NCBI GenBank assembly: GCA_020632915.1
Contig: JACKEP010000006.1
Location: 101,001-165,000 of the forward strand
Source of the DNA: Alphaproteobacteria bacterium
GTDB lineage: Bacteria > Myxococcota_A > UBA796 > GCA-2862545
Direction: 5' to 3'
Length of the DNA: 64,000 nucleotides
The notes under the pieces were generated by a model, which saw nothing but the letters and a program-made list of their open reading frames with translations, ran no database searches and was not told the DNA's origin. This document shows positions 27,349 to 35,450 of this stretch, piece by piece. The position numbers and the translations under genes were made by a program. Each line of letters starts with the position of its first letter. Position 1 is the stretch's first letter.

Positions 27349-28713
27349 TCAGCGCTGCAGTCCGACCTCGCCCGTGGGGGCGGCGGTGCGGGACTTCGGC
27401 CGGTGATCCATACCCAGGAGGAACAGGGCCAGATCGCTGGGGTTGTTGTTCTCCGTCGTGCCGAGGATCGCGGGCACCTCGCCGGGCGCCATCGGGCGCA
27501 CCAGCCGCGGGGTGACGTAGACCAGGACCTCGATCTCCTCGCGCTCGTGCTTCACGCTGCGGAACAGGGCGCCGATGATCGGGATGCGGCCCAGGCCCGG
27601 GAACTCGTCGCGGGTGAACGACGTGGTCTCGGAGAGCAGGCCGGCGATGGCGAACGTCATGCCCGACTTGAGGCGGACGTGCCCGCGGACCTTGCGGGCG
27701 TTGAAGCCCGGCACGACGGTGCCGCGCAGCGAGGTGCCGACGGCGTCGTCGATCGACGACAGCTCCAGGTCGATCTGGACGTCGATCAGGTCGTTGGCGA
27801 GGACGGTGGGGATGAACATCATCCGCGTGCCGAACTCACGGTACTGGACCTGGGCGAAGCCCTGGTTGCCCGGGACGATGACCGGCACCTCGCCGCCGGC
27901 GAGGAACTCGGCCTTCTGGCCCGACAGCGACACCAGCGTGGGCTGGGAGATCACCTTGGCGAGGCCGTAGCGGTCGAGGATGTTGAGCACCGCGCCGACG
28001 TTGATGCCCTGGGCGATGAGGCCGTACAGGTTGAACGTCTCGCCCTGCAGCGGGATCTCGGTGGTGGCGAACTCGCCGAGCAGCGGGGCCTTGTTGGCGA
28101 AGTTGCCGCGCAGCAGGCCCGCACCGAGCGACGGCGCGTTCCAGAAGATGTTCACGCCCATCTGGCGCAGGCCGGACCGGCTGACCTCGGCGTAGATGAC
28201 CTCGAGCTGGACCTGGTGGTCGCCCTTGACGGTCATCAGGTTGACGAACTCCTCGTCGTACATCCGGCTGATCATCGCGACGCGCTCGAGGGTGTCGAGG
28301 TCGCTCACCGCACCCTCGACCACGATGTGGTCGCCCAGCGGGTAGACCCGCGGCGGGTTCTGCGGCACGATCGAGTCGATGCGGCGGACGAGGTCGGACA
28401 GGTCCTGGTGGACGGTGATCTCGTAGATCATCGGGGGGACGTCGCCGCCGAACTGGATGACCAGGTCGGTGGTGCCGATGCTCGCCCCCTGGATCTGCCA
28501 CTTGGTGGGCGACCCGAGCTGGACCACGTCGGCGATGTCCGGGTTGGTGATCGAGATGGCCTTCGGAATGCGCGGCGTCTCGAGCACGATGCTCTTGCCG
28601 AGCTCGATGTCGAGCCAGTCGGAGCGGTCCTCTTGCGCGAACGCGTCGGACGTGGGCAGGACGGTCGCGGCGCCGGCGAGCAGCGCGACGATGGGTGCCA
28701 CGTACTTCAGCAT
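27349..28713 (-). CDS. cpaC: Tad outer-membrane secretin (RcpA/CpaC)
   Basis: 454 residues. A signal peptide ends around DAFA near residue 26. The N-terminal pilus-specific domain (about 35-105, SIVLETPRIPKAISITNPD) and a BON-like unit (VEGAVSDLDTLERVAMISR) precede the secretin core with LAGGEVPVIVPG, FGTRMMFIPTVLANDLIDVQ, RKVRGHVRLKSGMTFAIAGL and VLVYVTPRLVRPMAPGE. Secretins form the multimeric outer-membrane pore. ATG with GAGG 7 nt upstream is chosen over a TTG 6 nt earlier. The gene has its own candidate -10 box upstream, separating it from cpaB. Confidence 0.93.
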   Translation of the reverse strand: MLKYVAPIVALLAGAATVLPTSDAFAQEDRSDWLDIELGKSIVLETPRIPKAISITNPDIADVVQLGSPTKWQIQGASIGTTDLVIQFGGDVPPMIYEITVHQDLSDLVRRIDSIVPQNPPRVYPLGDHIVVEGAVSDLDTLERVAMISRMYDEEFVNLMTVKGDHQVQLEVIYAEVSRSGLRQMGVNIFWNAPSLGAGLLRGNFANKAPLLGEFATTEIPLQGETFNLYGLIAQGINVGAVLNILDRYGLAKVISQPTLVSLSGQKAEFLAGGEVPVIVPGNQGFAQVQYREFGTRMMFIPTVLANDLIDVQIDLELSSIDDAVGTSLRGTVVPGFNARKVRGHVRLKSGMTFAIAGLLSETTSFTRDEFPGLGRIPIIGALFRSVKHEREEIEVLVYVTPRLVRPMAPGEVPAILGTTENNNPSDLALFLLGMDHRPKSRTAAPTGEVGLQR

Positions 28714-28757
28714 GAGCAAGCCTCGGTTGCGTAGGGGGAGTGAACGGCGGCGCGGCG

Positions 28758-28763
28758 TTTATA
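28758..28763 (-). promoter_or_regulatory. Candidate -10 box (TATAAA) before the secretin gene
   Basis: TATAAA, preceded by CGG, lies in the 62-bp gap after cpaB and 45 nt before the secretin ATG. No convincing -35 is seen. Such an AT run is rare in this window, so an internal promoter boosting the secretin is plausible. Confidence 0.35.
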
Positions 28764-28775
28764 CCGCGGTGGGGA

Positions 28776-29633
28776 TCAGCCGGCCGACGTCAGGGACGCA
28801 TACGGATGCCGATCGGAGGATCCTGGACGAAGGATGCGGTGATCCCGCGGCGTCGCGTCCGCGGGAGACAGCATGCCGGCCCCGTCGTCGGACGGCGCGG
28901 CGGCGGGGTCGGCCGGGCCGATCTCGCCGCGGTCGTTGCTGTCGATGTTGGTGACGTCGATGTCGTTGCGCAGCGTCAGCGTGATCCGGCAGCTGGCGAA
29001 GGCGTGCTTGACCTTCTCCGCGTCCTGCGGCGTGAGCGCCATGGTGACCGACGGCGCCACGCGGCGCTGGGCCCGATCGCGTCCGTAGTAGGCCGCGTCG
29101 GTCATCCGGTCGTTGACCGCCAGGATGGTGACGGCCTGCAGCAGCGTGCGGACCTCGGGCGGCTTGGTGGCGGTGCACACCGCGACCACGTCGACGAAGT
29201 TGCCCGGCTCCACGAAGCCCGACACCGCCGAGGCGTTCTTGACGGGCACCTGCAGGGCGCGCATCCCGCGGGGGATGATCGCGGGCAGGCCCGTGCCGGC
29301 CTCGGGGTCGGCGAGGCGCTCCTCGCGGATGAACTCACCGCCGAGGATCCGCTCCATCGCGACGCGACCCACCACGTCCTCCGCGCGGCGGTACACCTCG
29401 TCGGGGATGTAGGTCTCGGGGAGCTGACGCATCGACAGGTGCTCGGACTTGATCGTCCACCCCGGCGGGATGTCCGCAGCCGCCACGACCACCTCCGATC
29501 GGGTCTGCGGCTTCTGGGTGACCACCCCGCGGCGCGCGTCCTGGATCAGCTGGTAGATCATGAAGGTGACGGTGAGTGCGCCGAGCAGCGAGAAGATGAG
29601 GAAGAGGACCCCTCGGTAGCGACCGCCGGGCAT
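28776..29633 (-). CDS. cpaB: Flp pilus assembly protein CpaB/RcpC
   Basis: 285 residues. One N-terminal membrane helix (about 8-28, VLFLIFSLLGALTVTFMIY) is followed by a SAF domain (VVVAAADIPPGWTIKSEHLS) and the CpaB/RcpC core with RGMRALQVPVKNASAVSGFV and EPGNFVDVVAV. The last 45 residues are Asp/Pro/Ser-rich and probably disordered. It is a periplasmic component thought to stabilise the secretin channel. It is the first gene of the reverse Tad operon in this window. Confidence 0.92.
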   Translation of the reverse strand: MPGGRYRGVLFLIFSLLGALTVTFMIYQLIQDARRGVVTQKPQTRSEVVVAAADIPPGWTIKSEHLSMRQLPETYIPDEVYRRAEDVVGRVAMERILGGEFIREERLADPEAGTGLPAIIPRGMRALQVPVKNASAVSGFVEPGNFVDVVAVCTATKPPEVRTLLQAVTILAVNDRMTDAAYYGRDRAQRRVAPSVTMALTPQDAEKVKHAFASCRITLTLRNDIDVTNIDSNDRGEIGPADPAAAPSDDGAGMLSPADATPRDHRILRPGSSDRHPYASLTSAG

Positions 29634-29692
29634 CGGGACTCCTTCGTTCGAGAGCTGGAGAGGGACGGGGTGCGTCCCCTGGCCGAGACCAT

Positions 29693-29729
29693 CGTATACC
29701 AGCGTGGGTCAACGGTGACATCGGGTCAC
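29693..29729 (-). promoter_or_regulatory. Candidate Tad operon promoter with inverted repeat
   Basis: On the minus strand ATGTCA, 17 nt, then TATACG precede cpaB by about 60 nt. The -35 lies in an inverted repeat, GTGAC-N5-GTCAC (29715-29729), that overlaps the last codons of the nuclease gene. It is a possible operator for the operon's own response regulator. Confidence 0.3.
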
Positions 29730-30928
29730 GTGCTGCGGGATTTACGCATGTTGTGCACGATCGGTACCGCGCCGATGTCGTCGTCCACGACGCCCAGCGC
29801 GGACCCGCCGCTCAGGCCGGCGACCACGGTGTCACCGACGAGTGCGGCTCGCCACGGTCCGAGGCTGCGGGCGATCCGATCCCGCAAGGGGGGGACCGAG
29901 CGGTCGCCGTCGCCCGTCGCGCGGACGATCGCGTCCGCGGTGCGCCAGGGCACGACGAGCCGCGCGGCGTAGCTGCGCGCGTGGCCGTCCACCCGGGCGA
30001 GCAGCAGCAGCCAGTCCACCTGACGGGAGGCCGACGATCCCGTCGCCGTCACGCTCGGCAGGGCATCGTCGGGCAGCGCGAGCGCCGCCTGGACGGCCGC
30101 GACGACGGCCGATCCGTGGCGATCGACGGTGCGGGACGACAGGCGTCGGTTCTGCGCGAGATCTGCGCGTGTGACGGGCAGGGCGCGGGCGATCTGGCGG
30201 AGCGTGGCGTCGCCCAGCACGAACGACGGCGGGCGGTCCTCGGTGCGCGCGCGCTGGAGCCGCCACGCCACGAGCCCGCGCAGGGCGGCCGCCTCGCGGG
30301 GCGACAGGTCGACGTCGCGTGCGGCGTAGCGCCACGCTTCCGGATCGTCGGTGAGCGCGTCGTGCTTGGCCTCGGCGCAGGCGAGGTCGACGATCGCGCG
30401 CCGGTCCAGCGTCTCGGCACGGGCCGACAGGGCGTCCCACAGCGCCGGCAGCAGCGCCGCGTCGGCGGCGGCGTAGCGCACCTGGGCGGCGTCGAGCGGT
30501 CGCTGGCTCCAGTCCGACATCCGTGCCGCCTTCGACACCTCCACGCCCAGCCACGTCCGGCACAGCGCGGCGAGGGGGGCGGGGTAGTGCTCGCTGACCA
30601 CGCCAGCGGCGATCTGAGTGTCGTGCACGACCTCGGGGAGCCCCCCCAGCACGGGCGCGAGCAGGCGCAGATCCTGCTCGCCAGCGTGGACCACCCACGG
30701 CGTCGACCGCAGCGCGGGGGCGAGGGACGGCCACAGCTCGGGCTGCAGCGCGTCGACGATCCACACCGGCCCGCCCGGGATGGCGATCTGCACCAGGAAC
30801 AGCCGGGGCAGGTAGCGGCCCTCGGCGTGGAACTCGGTGTCGACCGCCACCTGGGACGCTGCGGCGATCGACGCCGCCGCCTGTGCGACGCACCCGGCGT
30901 CGACGTGTCGGACGTCGGGATCAGCCAT
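29726..30928 (-). CDS. RNase D-like 3'-5' exoribonuclease with HRDC region
   Basis: 400 residues. The DEDDy exonuclease core has Asp30 and Glu32 in VAVDTEFHAEG, Asp86 in HAGEQDLRLL, and Tyr152/Asp156 in RYAAADAALL, so all catalytic residues are kept. Residues about 200-275 (LSPREAAALRGLVAWRLQRA onward) match the HRDC domain that follows in RNase D. The C-terminal 100 residues are less conserved. The expected role is 3' trimming of tRNA precursors or other structured RNA. The ATG overlaps the stop of the upstream HAD phosphatase gene by 8 nt. Confidence 0.88.
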   Translation of the reverse strand: MADPDVRHVDAGCVAQAAASIAAASQVAVDTEFHAEGRYLPRLFLVQIAIPGGPVWIVDALQPELWPSLAPALRSTPWVVHAGEQDLRLLAPVLGGLPEVVHDTQIAAGVVSEHYPAPLAALCRTWLGVEVSKAARMSDWSQRPLDAAQVRYAAADAALLPALWDALSARAETLDRRAIVDLACAEAKHDALTDDPEAWRYAARDVDLSPREAAALRGLVAWRLQRARTEDRPPSFVLGDATLRQIARALPVTRADLAQNRRLSSRTVDRHGSAVVAAVQAALALPDDALPSVTATGSSASRQVDWLLLLARVDGHARSYAARLVVPWRTADAIVRATGDGDRSVPPLRDRIARSLGPWRAALVGDTVVAGLSGGSALGVVDDDIGAVPIVHNMRKSRST

Positions 30929-31703
30929 CGGCCACGCGCACCCCGGGCTCGGCCGGCGTGTGGCGCCAGCCGCCCTGGATCCACCAGCCTCGGGCCCGAG
31001 CCTCGGCCCGCAGGTCGGCGTCGTGGCCGTCGACCAGGAGGGCGCGGGCCGCGAGCCCCATCATGTCGGCGTCGGACCGGCTGTCGCCGGCGACGAAGGT
31101 GGGGTGGGGGCCCACGTGGGCCAGCACCGCGAGGCGCTTGCCGTCGCAGTACGTGGCAGGCTCGACCACCCGCTCCGACAGCCGTCCGTCCGGGTCGGGC
31201 TCCAGCCGCATCGCGAGCACGTGGTCGGCGGCGATGTCGAGCTCGGCGGCCAGCGCGCACACGGCGGCAGCGGGTGACGCCGACACGATCCACAGGTCCC
31301 AGCCCCGCGCCTGCATCGCGCGCACCAGCGCCACCATGTCGGGCCGCCAGGTCACCTCGCCGCGCGCCAGGGCGGCGTGGACGTGGCGGTGGGCGAGGGC
31401 GTCGAACGACGCGGCGGTGTGGCCGGCGAACCAGCGGGTGATCTGGGGGTAGGCGACGTCGCGCCCGCCCGACGCGAGCAGCGCGAAGTAGTCGTCGTGC
31501 CAGGTGGTGCCCTGCTCGGCGTCGACGGCGCGCAGCAAGGCCAGGCTCACGTCGCCCTCGATGATCGTGTCGTCCCAGTCGAACACGGCGACCGGCCGGC
31601 CGTCGGTGGGCGGGGCGTCGAGCATCGCCTGCAGGCCACGGTGGACGTCAGGGCGCCAGGTGCCGGTGGGCAGCGGCGGCGCGGGGGTCGGATCGGGAGG
31701 CAT
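30921..31703 (-). CDS. HAD-superfamily phosphatase (SerB-like, type IB)
   Basis: 260 residues. Motif I is VAVFDWDDTIIEGD with nucleophile Asp42 and acid/base Asp44. Motif II is the Ser in WIVSASPAAAV. Motif III/IV is TFVAGDSRSDADMM. The long helical cap between I and II (WFAGHTAASFDALAHRHVH) and the pattern resemble phosphoserine phosphatase-type IB enzymes acting on small phosphomonoesters; the substrate is unknown. The ATG lies before a Pro-rich leader; upstream frame residues are Arg/Pro noise. It is probably co-transcribed with the overlapping nuclease gene. Confidence 0.82.
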   Translation of the reverse strand: MPPDPTPAPPLPTGTWRPDVHRGLQAMLDAPPTDGRPVAVFDWDDTIIEGDVSLALLRAVDAEQGTTWHDDYFALLASGGRDVAYPQITRWFAGHTAASFDALAHRHVHAALARGEVTWRPDMVALVRAMQARGWDLWIVSASPAAAVCALAAELDIAADHVLAMRLEPDPDGRLSERVVEPATYCDGKRLAVLAHVGPHPTFVAGDSRSDADMMGLAARALLVDGHDADLRAEARARGWWIQGGWRHTPAEPGVRVADG

Positions 31704-31765
31704 GCACCCTGGGGGGAGGAGCGGGAACGGAGCGTGGCGCGGTCGCGCCGGGCGGCTCCGGGGCT

Positions 31766-34438
31766 CTACCACACCGCGTCGTCGCTTCGGGGATCGCGTG
31801 CGCGGTCGTCGCCGGGTCGTGACCTGCGGCGGCGCCACGCGAGCGCCAGCAGGAGCAGGGCGCCGGGCGTGGGGCTGGCGCCCGTGGCGCAGTCGCACTG
31901 ACGCGCGAACGGGCCCGGCGGCTCGGCGGCGACGCCGTCGCAGTCGTCGTCGATGGTGTTGTCGTCGGTCTCCTCGGCGCCGGGGTTCACGGCCGGGTCG
32001 AGGTCGTCACAGTCGGTGCCGCCGTGGTCGGCGCTGTCGTAGCCGTCGCGGTCCTGGTCGTAGTCCGACAGGGACGTGCAGTCGGCGACCTTGCCGTCGT
32101 ACCAGGTCTCGGCGGCGCCGGGGAACGCCGTGGCGTCGCCGTCGTCGCAGTCCTCGCAGGCGGGGAAGCCGTCACCGTCGTGATCGTCGGTGCCGGTGAA
32201 CCCATCGCAGTTGGCGTCGGTCGCGCCGTCCTCGCACGCCTCGGTCGCGCCCGGATGGACGGTGGCGTCGCCGTCGTTGCAGTCGTCCGCGGCGCGACCG
32301 TAGCCCTCGGGGCGGACGCAGGTGCGGGTGGTGTAGGCGTCACCGCCGTAGCCGTCGTTGTCGGCGTCGCCGTACCACGTCAGGCCATCGACCGGGTCGG
32401 GGCTGTCGACGACGCCGTTGCAGTCGCGATCCTTGCCGTCGCAACGCTCCTCGGCGCCCGGCAGGATGGTGGGGTCGGTGTCGTCGCAGTCGTCGGCCGA
32501 CAGCAGCCAGCCCTCGGGGCCGGTGCACCCCACCTGGGACACGCCGCTGCTGGCGCCGCGCCCATCTCCGTCGGCGTCGGGGTGCCACGTGAGGCGACCG
32601 ACCGCGTCCGCGCCGTCGGCGTCGCCGCTGCAGTCGTTGTCGACGTGGTCGCAGACCTCGGTGGCGTCGGGGTGGATGGCGGCGTTGGCCTCGTCGCAGT
32701 CGCCGCCTTGCGCGGCGTAGCCGGACGGCGCCGCGCACGCGGCGGTGGGCTCGGCGCTGGCGTCCCCCCAGCCGTCGCCGTCGGGGTCGGGCCAGAAGTC
32801 GGTGGCGTTGGCGGGGTTGGGGCCGTCCACGGTGCCGTCGCAGTCGTCGTCGTGGCCGTCGCAGAGCTCGACCGCACCCGGGGCCGCGGCGCGACGCTGG
32901 TCGTCGCAGTCGTAGACCGCGAGCGTGCCGTCCATGTCGGCGTCCGTGAACAGGCGCGCGGCGACGTCCGGGCCACCGAGCGCGCCGATGTCGGCCCGCG
33001 ATCCGTCGGGGTCGGTGGTGGTGGGGTCGGCGGCGTCGATCAGCGGGGAGCCGGGCATGCGCTTGAGGTCGTCGTCGTCGCAGTCGTCGTTGCGCCGGTA
33101 GCGGGGCATCAGCGGGTCGCCCTGCACCGCGCCGGCCCCCAGCGTGGCGCTGCCGCCGGTGTCGGCGGGCTGGTTGGCGAACCAGGCGTTGTAGTCCAGA
33201 TCGGCGGTGCGGTCGGTGGACACGCCGCGGCCGGCGGAGGTCCAGGCGATCAGGCTGTCGCGCAGCACCAACGTGCAGGCGCCCGCCGACACGGCCCCGC
33301 CCGAACCGGTGGCCGAGCTGTCGAGCAGGTCGACGTGGCGCGCGGTGAGCGTGGAGCCGGAGCACGCGATGGCGCCGCCGCCGTCACGGCCCGCGGCCCC
33401 TCGGCGGAAGGTGGACGTCGTCACCGTGGCGGCGTCGACGTCCTCGACCCGGAGCGCGCCGCCCGCGCCGCCGGTGGTGTCGCGGCAGAAGGAGGAGCCG
33501 CGGACCGTCAGGGAGGCCAGCCCCGAGAGTGCGCCTGCACCGCCGCCGTCGTCGCCGCGGTTGCGGGCGAAGGTGTCGCCGTCGAGCGTGGCGGTGCCTG
33601 CGTGATCGAGGCGCAGCGCGCCGCCCAGGCCGTCGGCGTCGTTGTCGGCGAAGCGTGTGCCGGTGGCGGTGAACGACGCCGTGGAGGCGGACCCCGTCCA
33701 CAGCACGGCGCCGCCGTCGCGGTCGGCGTGGTTCGACGTGAACGTGCACCCTTCGAGTCGGACCGTGACCGCGCCCGTGAGGTACAGGGCGCCGCCGGAG
33801 TCGCTCGCGTCGCCGCCGTCGAACGTGGTGTCGGCGACGACGAGGCTGGTGGTGCCGGAGGCGTGGATGGCGGCGCCCAGCCGGGCCGCTCCGGCTGTGA
33901 AGGTGCTGTCGGTGATGGTGACGTCGCTGTCGGTGATCCGCAGGTGGCCCCCGGCGCCGTCGATGCGGGGGGAGGGGAACAGGCGCGACCGCACCTCGTT
34001 GTCGTCGAACACCGCCCGGTCGAGCACCACGGTGGCGCCCTGGATGTCGATGCCTGCGCCGTCCAGGGCCGTGGTCCCGCCGCTGTTGCCCGACACCGTG
34101 ACGCGCGTGAGCGTGACGTCGCCGCCCACGATGCTCAGGCCGCGTCCGCCGTTGGGCCGCACGTCGAGGTCGAGCAGGCGGGCGTCGGCGCCCTGGACGG
34201 TGAGCACGGTGACCCCGGTGCCCACGAGCACGGCGCCGCGCTGGCTGAGCACGGTGACGTCGTGGGTGAGCGTGAACGGTCCGGTGTGGGTGCCGCCGTC
34301 GAGCTCGATCACGTCGCCGTCCTGGGCGGCGGCGAGCGCGGCCTGGAACGTGGCGTAGGGCCACCCGGTGCCCACGGTGAGCGTGGCGGCCCGGGCGGTG
34401 GTGGGGAGCAGCCCCAGGAGCAGGAGCACGGTGCGCAC
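31766..34438 (-). CDS. Beta-helix surface protein with MopE-type metal-binding repeats and MYXO-CTERM-like tail
   Basis: 890 residues. A signal peptide (cut near ARA, residue 17) is followed by a right-handed parallel beta-helix (about 20-420: repeated GGALYLTGAVTVRLEGCTF-like rungs with SGGA/GGAI turns). Next come six Asp/Cys-rich repeats of the type DCDD-P-A-E-CDG-D-DCDG (about 495-850), which match the copper-binding MopE family. The end is CDCATGASPTPG, a hydrophobic helix and RRRRSRP, as in MYXO-CTERM sorting tails. It is probably exposed on the outer membrane and binds Ca or Cu. The GTG start has GGAGG 4 nt upstream. Confidence 0.85.
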   Translation of the reverse strand: MRTVLLLLGLLPTTARAATLTVGTGWPYATFQAALAAAQDGDVIELDGGTHTGPFTLTHDVTVLSQRGAVLVGTGVTVLTVQGADARLLDLDVRPNGGRGLSIVGGDVTLTRVTVSGNSGGTTALDGAGIDIQGATVVLDRAVFDDNEVRSRLFPSPRIDGAGGHLRITDSDVTITDSTFTAGAARLGAAIHASGTTSLVVADTTFDGGDASDSGGALYLTGAVTVRLEGCTFTSNHADRDGGAVLWTGSASTASFTATGTRFADNDADGLGGALRLDHAGTATLDGDTFARNRGDDGGGAGALSGLASLTVRGSSFCRDTTGGAGGALRVEDVDAATVTTSTFRRGAAGRDGGGAIACSGSTLTARHVDLLDSSATGSGGAVSAGACTLVLRDSLIAWTSAGRGVSTDRTADLDYNAWFANQPADTGGSATLGAGAVQGDPLMPRYRRNDDCDDDDLKRMPGSPLIDAADPTTTDPDGSRADIGALGGPDVAARLFTDADMDGTLAVYDCDDQRRAAAPGAVELCDGHDDDCDGTVDGPNPANATDFWPDPDGDGWGDASAEPTAACAAPSGYAAQGGDCDEANAAIHPDATEVCDHVDNDCSGDADGADAVGRLTWHPDADGDGRGASSGVSQVGCTGPEGWLLSADDCDDTDPTILPGAEERCDGKDRDCNGVVDSPDPVDGLTWYGDADNDGYGGDAYTTRTCVRPEGYGRAADDCNDGDATVHPGATEACEDGATDANCDGFTGTDDHDGDGFPACEDCDDGDATAFPGAAETWYDGKVADCTSLSDYDQDRDGYDSADHGGTDCDDLDPAVNPGAEETDDNTIDDDCDGVAAEPPGPFARQCDCATGASPTPGALLLLALAWRRRRSRPGDDRARDPRSDDAVW

Positions 34439-34614
34439 GGCGCCTCCGGACGGTCGCCCAGGATAGCAGCGCGGGTCCCGTCCCGCTGGTCGGCGCCCGG
34501 CGTGTGAAGCCTCCGGCAGGACCGGCGCCGTGCCGTGGCGACGCCCCAGGGCGGGTGCTAGAACGAGACGTCCGCTGCAAGCTGCCCTGTGCCCTGCGGA
34601 CAGGAGGAGATCCG

Positions 34615-35319
34615 ATGACCCAGCGCAGCTCGCGCCTCGCCCGCGCCGCCCTGCTCGGCCTCGCCGTCGGCGCCGCCGGCGGCTGCACCGGCGGCCAGGT
34701 CCAGTTCGACGGCCTGCGGATGTACGACGTGTGGCCCTGGGGCGATGCGCTGATCACCGCCACCTACCGGTCGAGCGACACCTCGCTGCCCTACGCGCTC
34801 CGCAGTGAGGTCTCCCAGGACTTCGAGACGATCGACACCGACCTGCGCATCTACACGATCACGTTCTACATCCAGTGCTTCGGCAACGCCGGCATCTGCC
34901 TGGACGAGGACGAGGACGGCAAGCGCGACGCCGACGGCGACGTCGCGTTCACCTGGAAGATGTCGGCCGACTCCCGGCGTGGCGTCAACTTTCACGCCGC
35001 CGACGACACCACCTACGACCCCGCCGTGATGCTGGCCGACAGCCGGATGGTCGAGGCCGAGTCCGTCACCACCGAGTCGGGCGGCGTCACGTTCGTGGGC
35101 ACGTTCGAGGCCGAGGAGGTCTGCCCCGCCGAGCAGTTCTGGCCCGACGCGTCGATCCGGCCCGACTGCTACAAGTTCGTGCTCGACGACGGCGGCGCCG
35201 ACTCGCTGGTCGGCGGCACCTACTGGGCCACGAACCAGATCGGCCTCGTCACCTTCTCACGCGACGTCGACGACGGCGAGACCTGGGCGCTCAAGAGCTG
35301 GGACGCCGAGGCCCGCTGA
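34615..35319 (+). CDS. Lipoprotein of unknown function
   Basis: 234 residues with lipobox GAAGGC (Cys24). The mature domain contains a Ca-loop-like acidic run DEDEDGKRDADGD around residues 98-110, and a beta-rich rest with two cysteine pairs (CFGNAGIC; CPAEQFWPDASIRPDC). The ATG follows AGGAGGAGA at ideal distance, and a GTGCTAGA element lies 55 nt upstream. It is divergent from the MopE-type gene and ends before a strong terminator. I do not recognise the family. Confidence 0.78.
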   Translation: MTQRSSRLARAALLGLAVGAAGGCTGGQVQFDGLRMYDVWPWGDALITATYRSSDTSLPYALRSEVSQDFETIDTDLRIYTITFYIQCFGNAGICLDEDEDGKRDADGDVAFTWKMSADSRRGVNFHAADDTTYDPAVMLADSRMVEAESVTTESGGVTFVGTFEAEEVCPAEQFWPDASIRPDCYKFVLDDGGADSLVGGTYWATNQIGLVTFSRDVDDGETWALKSWDAEAR

Positions 35320-35385
35320 TCGCGCGGATCGCGGTGGCGTCCGGGCGTGGCACGCCACCTCCCGCCCGAACGGTCCCCGAGACGA

Positions 35386-35420
35386 CCGAGGCCCGGCGAC
35401 GCAAGCGTCCCGGGCCTCGG
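35386..35420. terminator. Strong bidirectional hairpin
   Basis: CCGAGGCCCGG (35386-35396) pairs with CCGGGCCTCGG (35410-35420), and inside it GACGC pairs with GCGTC, leaving one bulged C and an AA loop. It lies midway between convergent stops. Confidence 0.7.
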
Positions 35421-35450
35421 CGGCTGTGGGGGGCGGAGCCGCCGTGGCGA

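Noticed and set aside
31900..33000. DNA-level tandem repeat in the surface protein gene
   Set aside because: The periodicity comes from the Asp/Cys protein repeats; the copies differ too much in DNA to be a recent tandem array.
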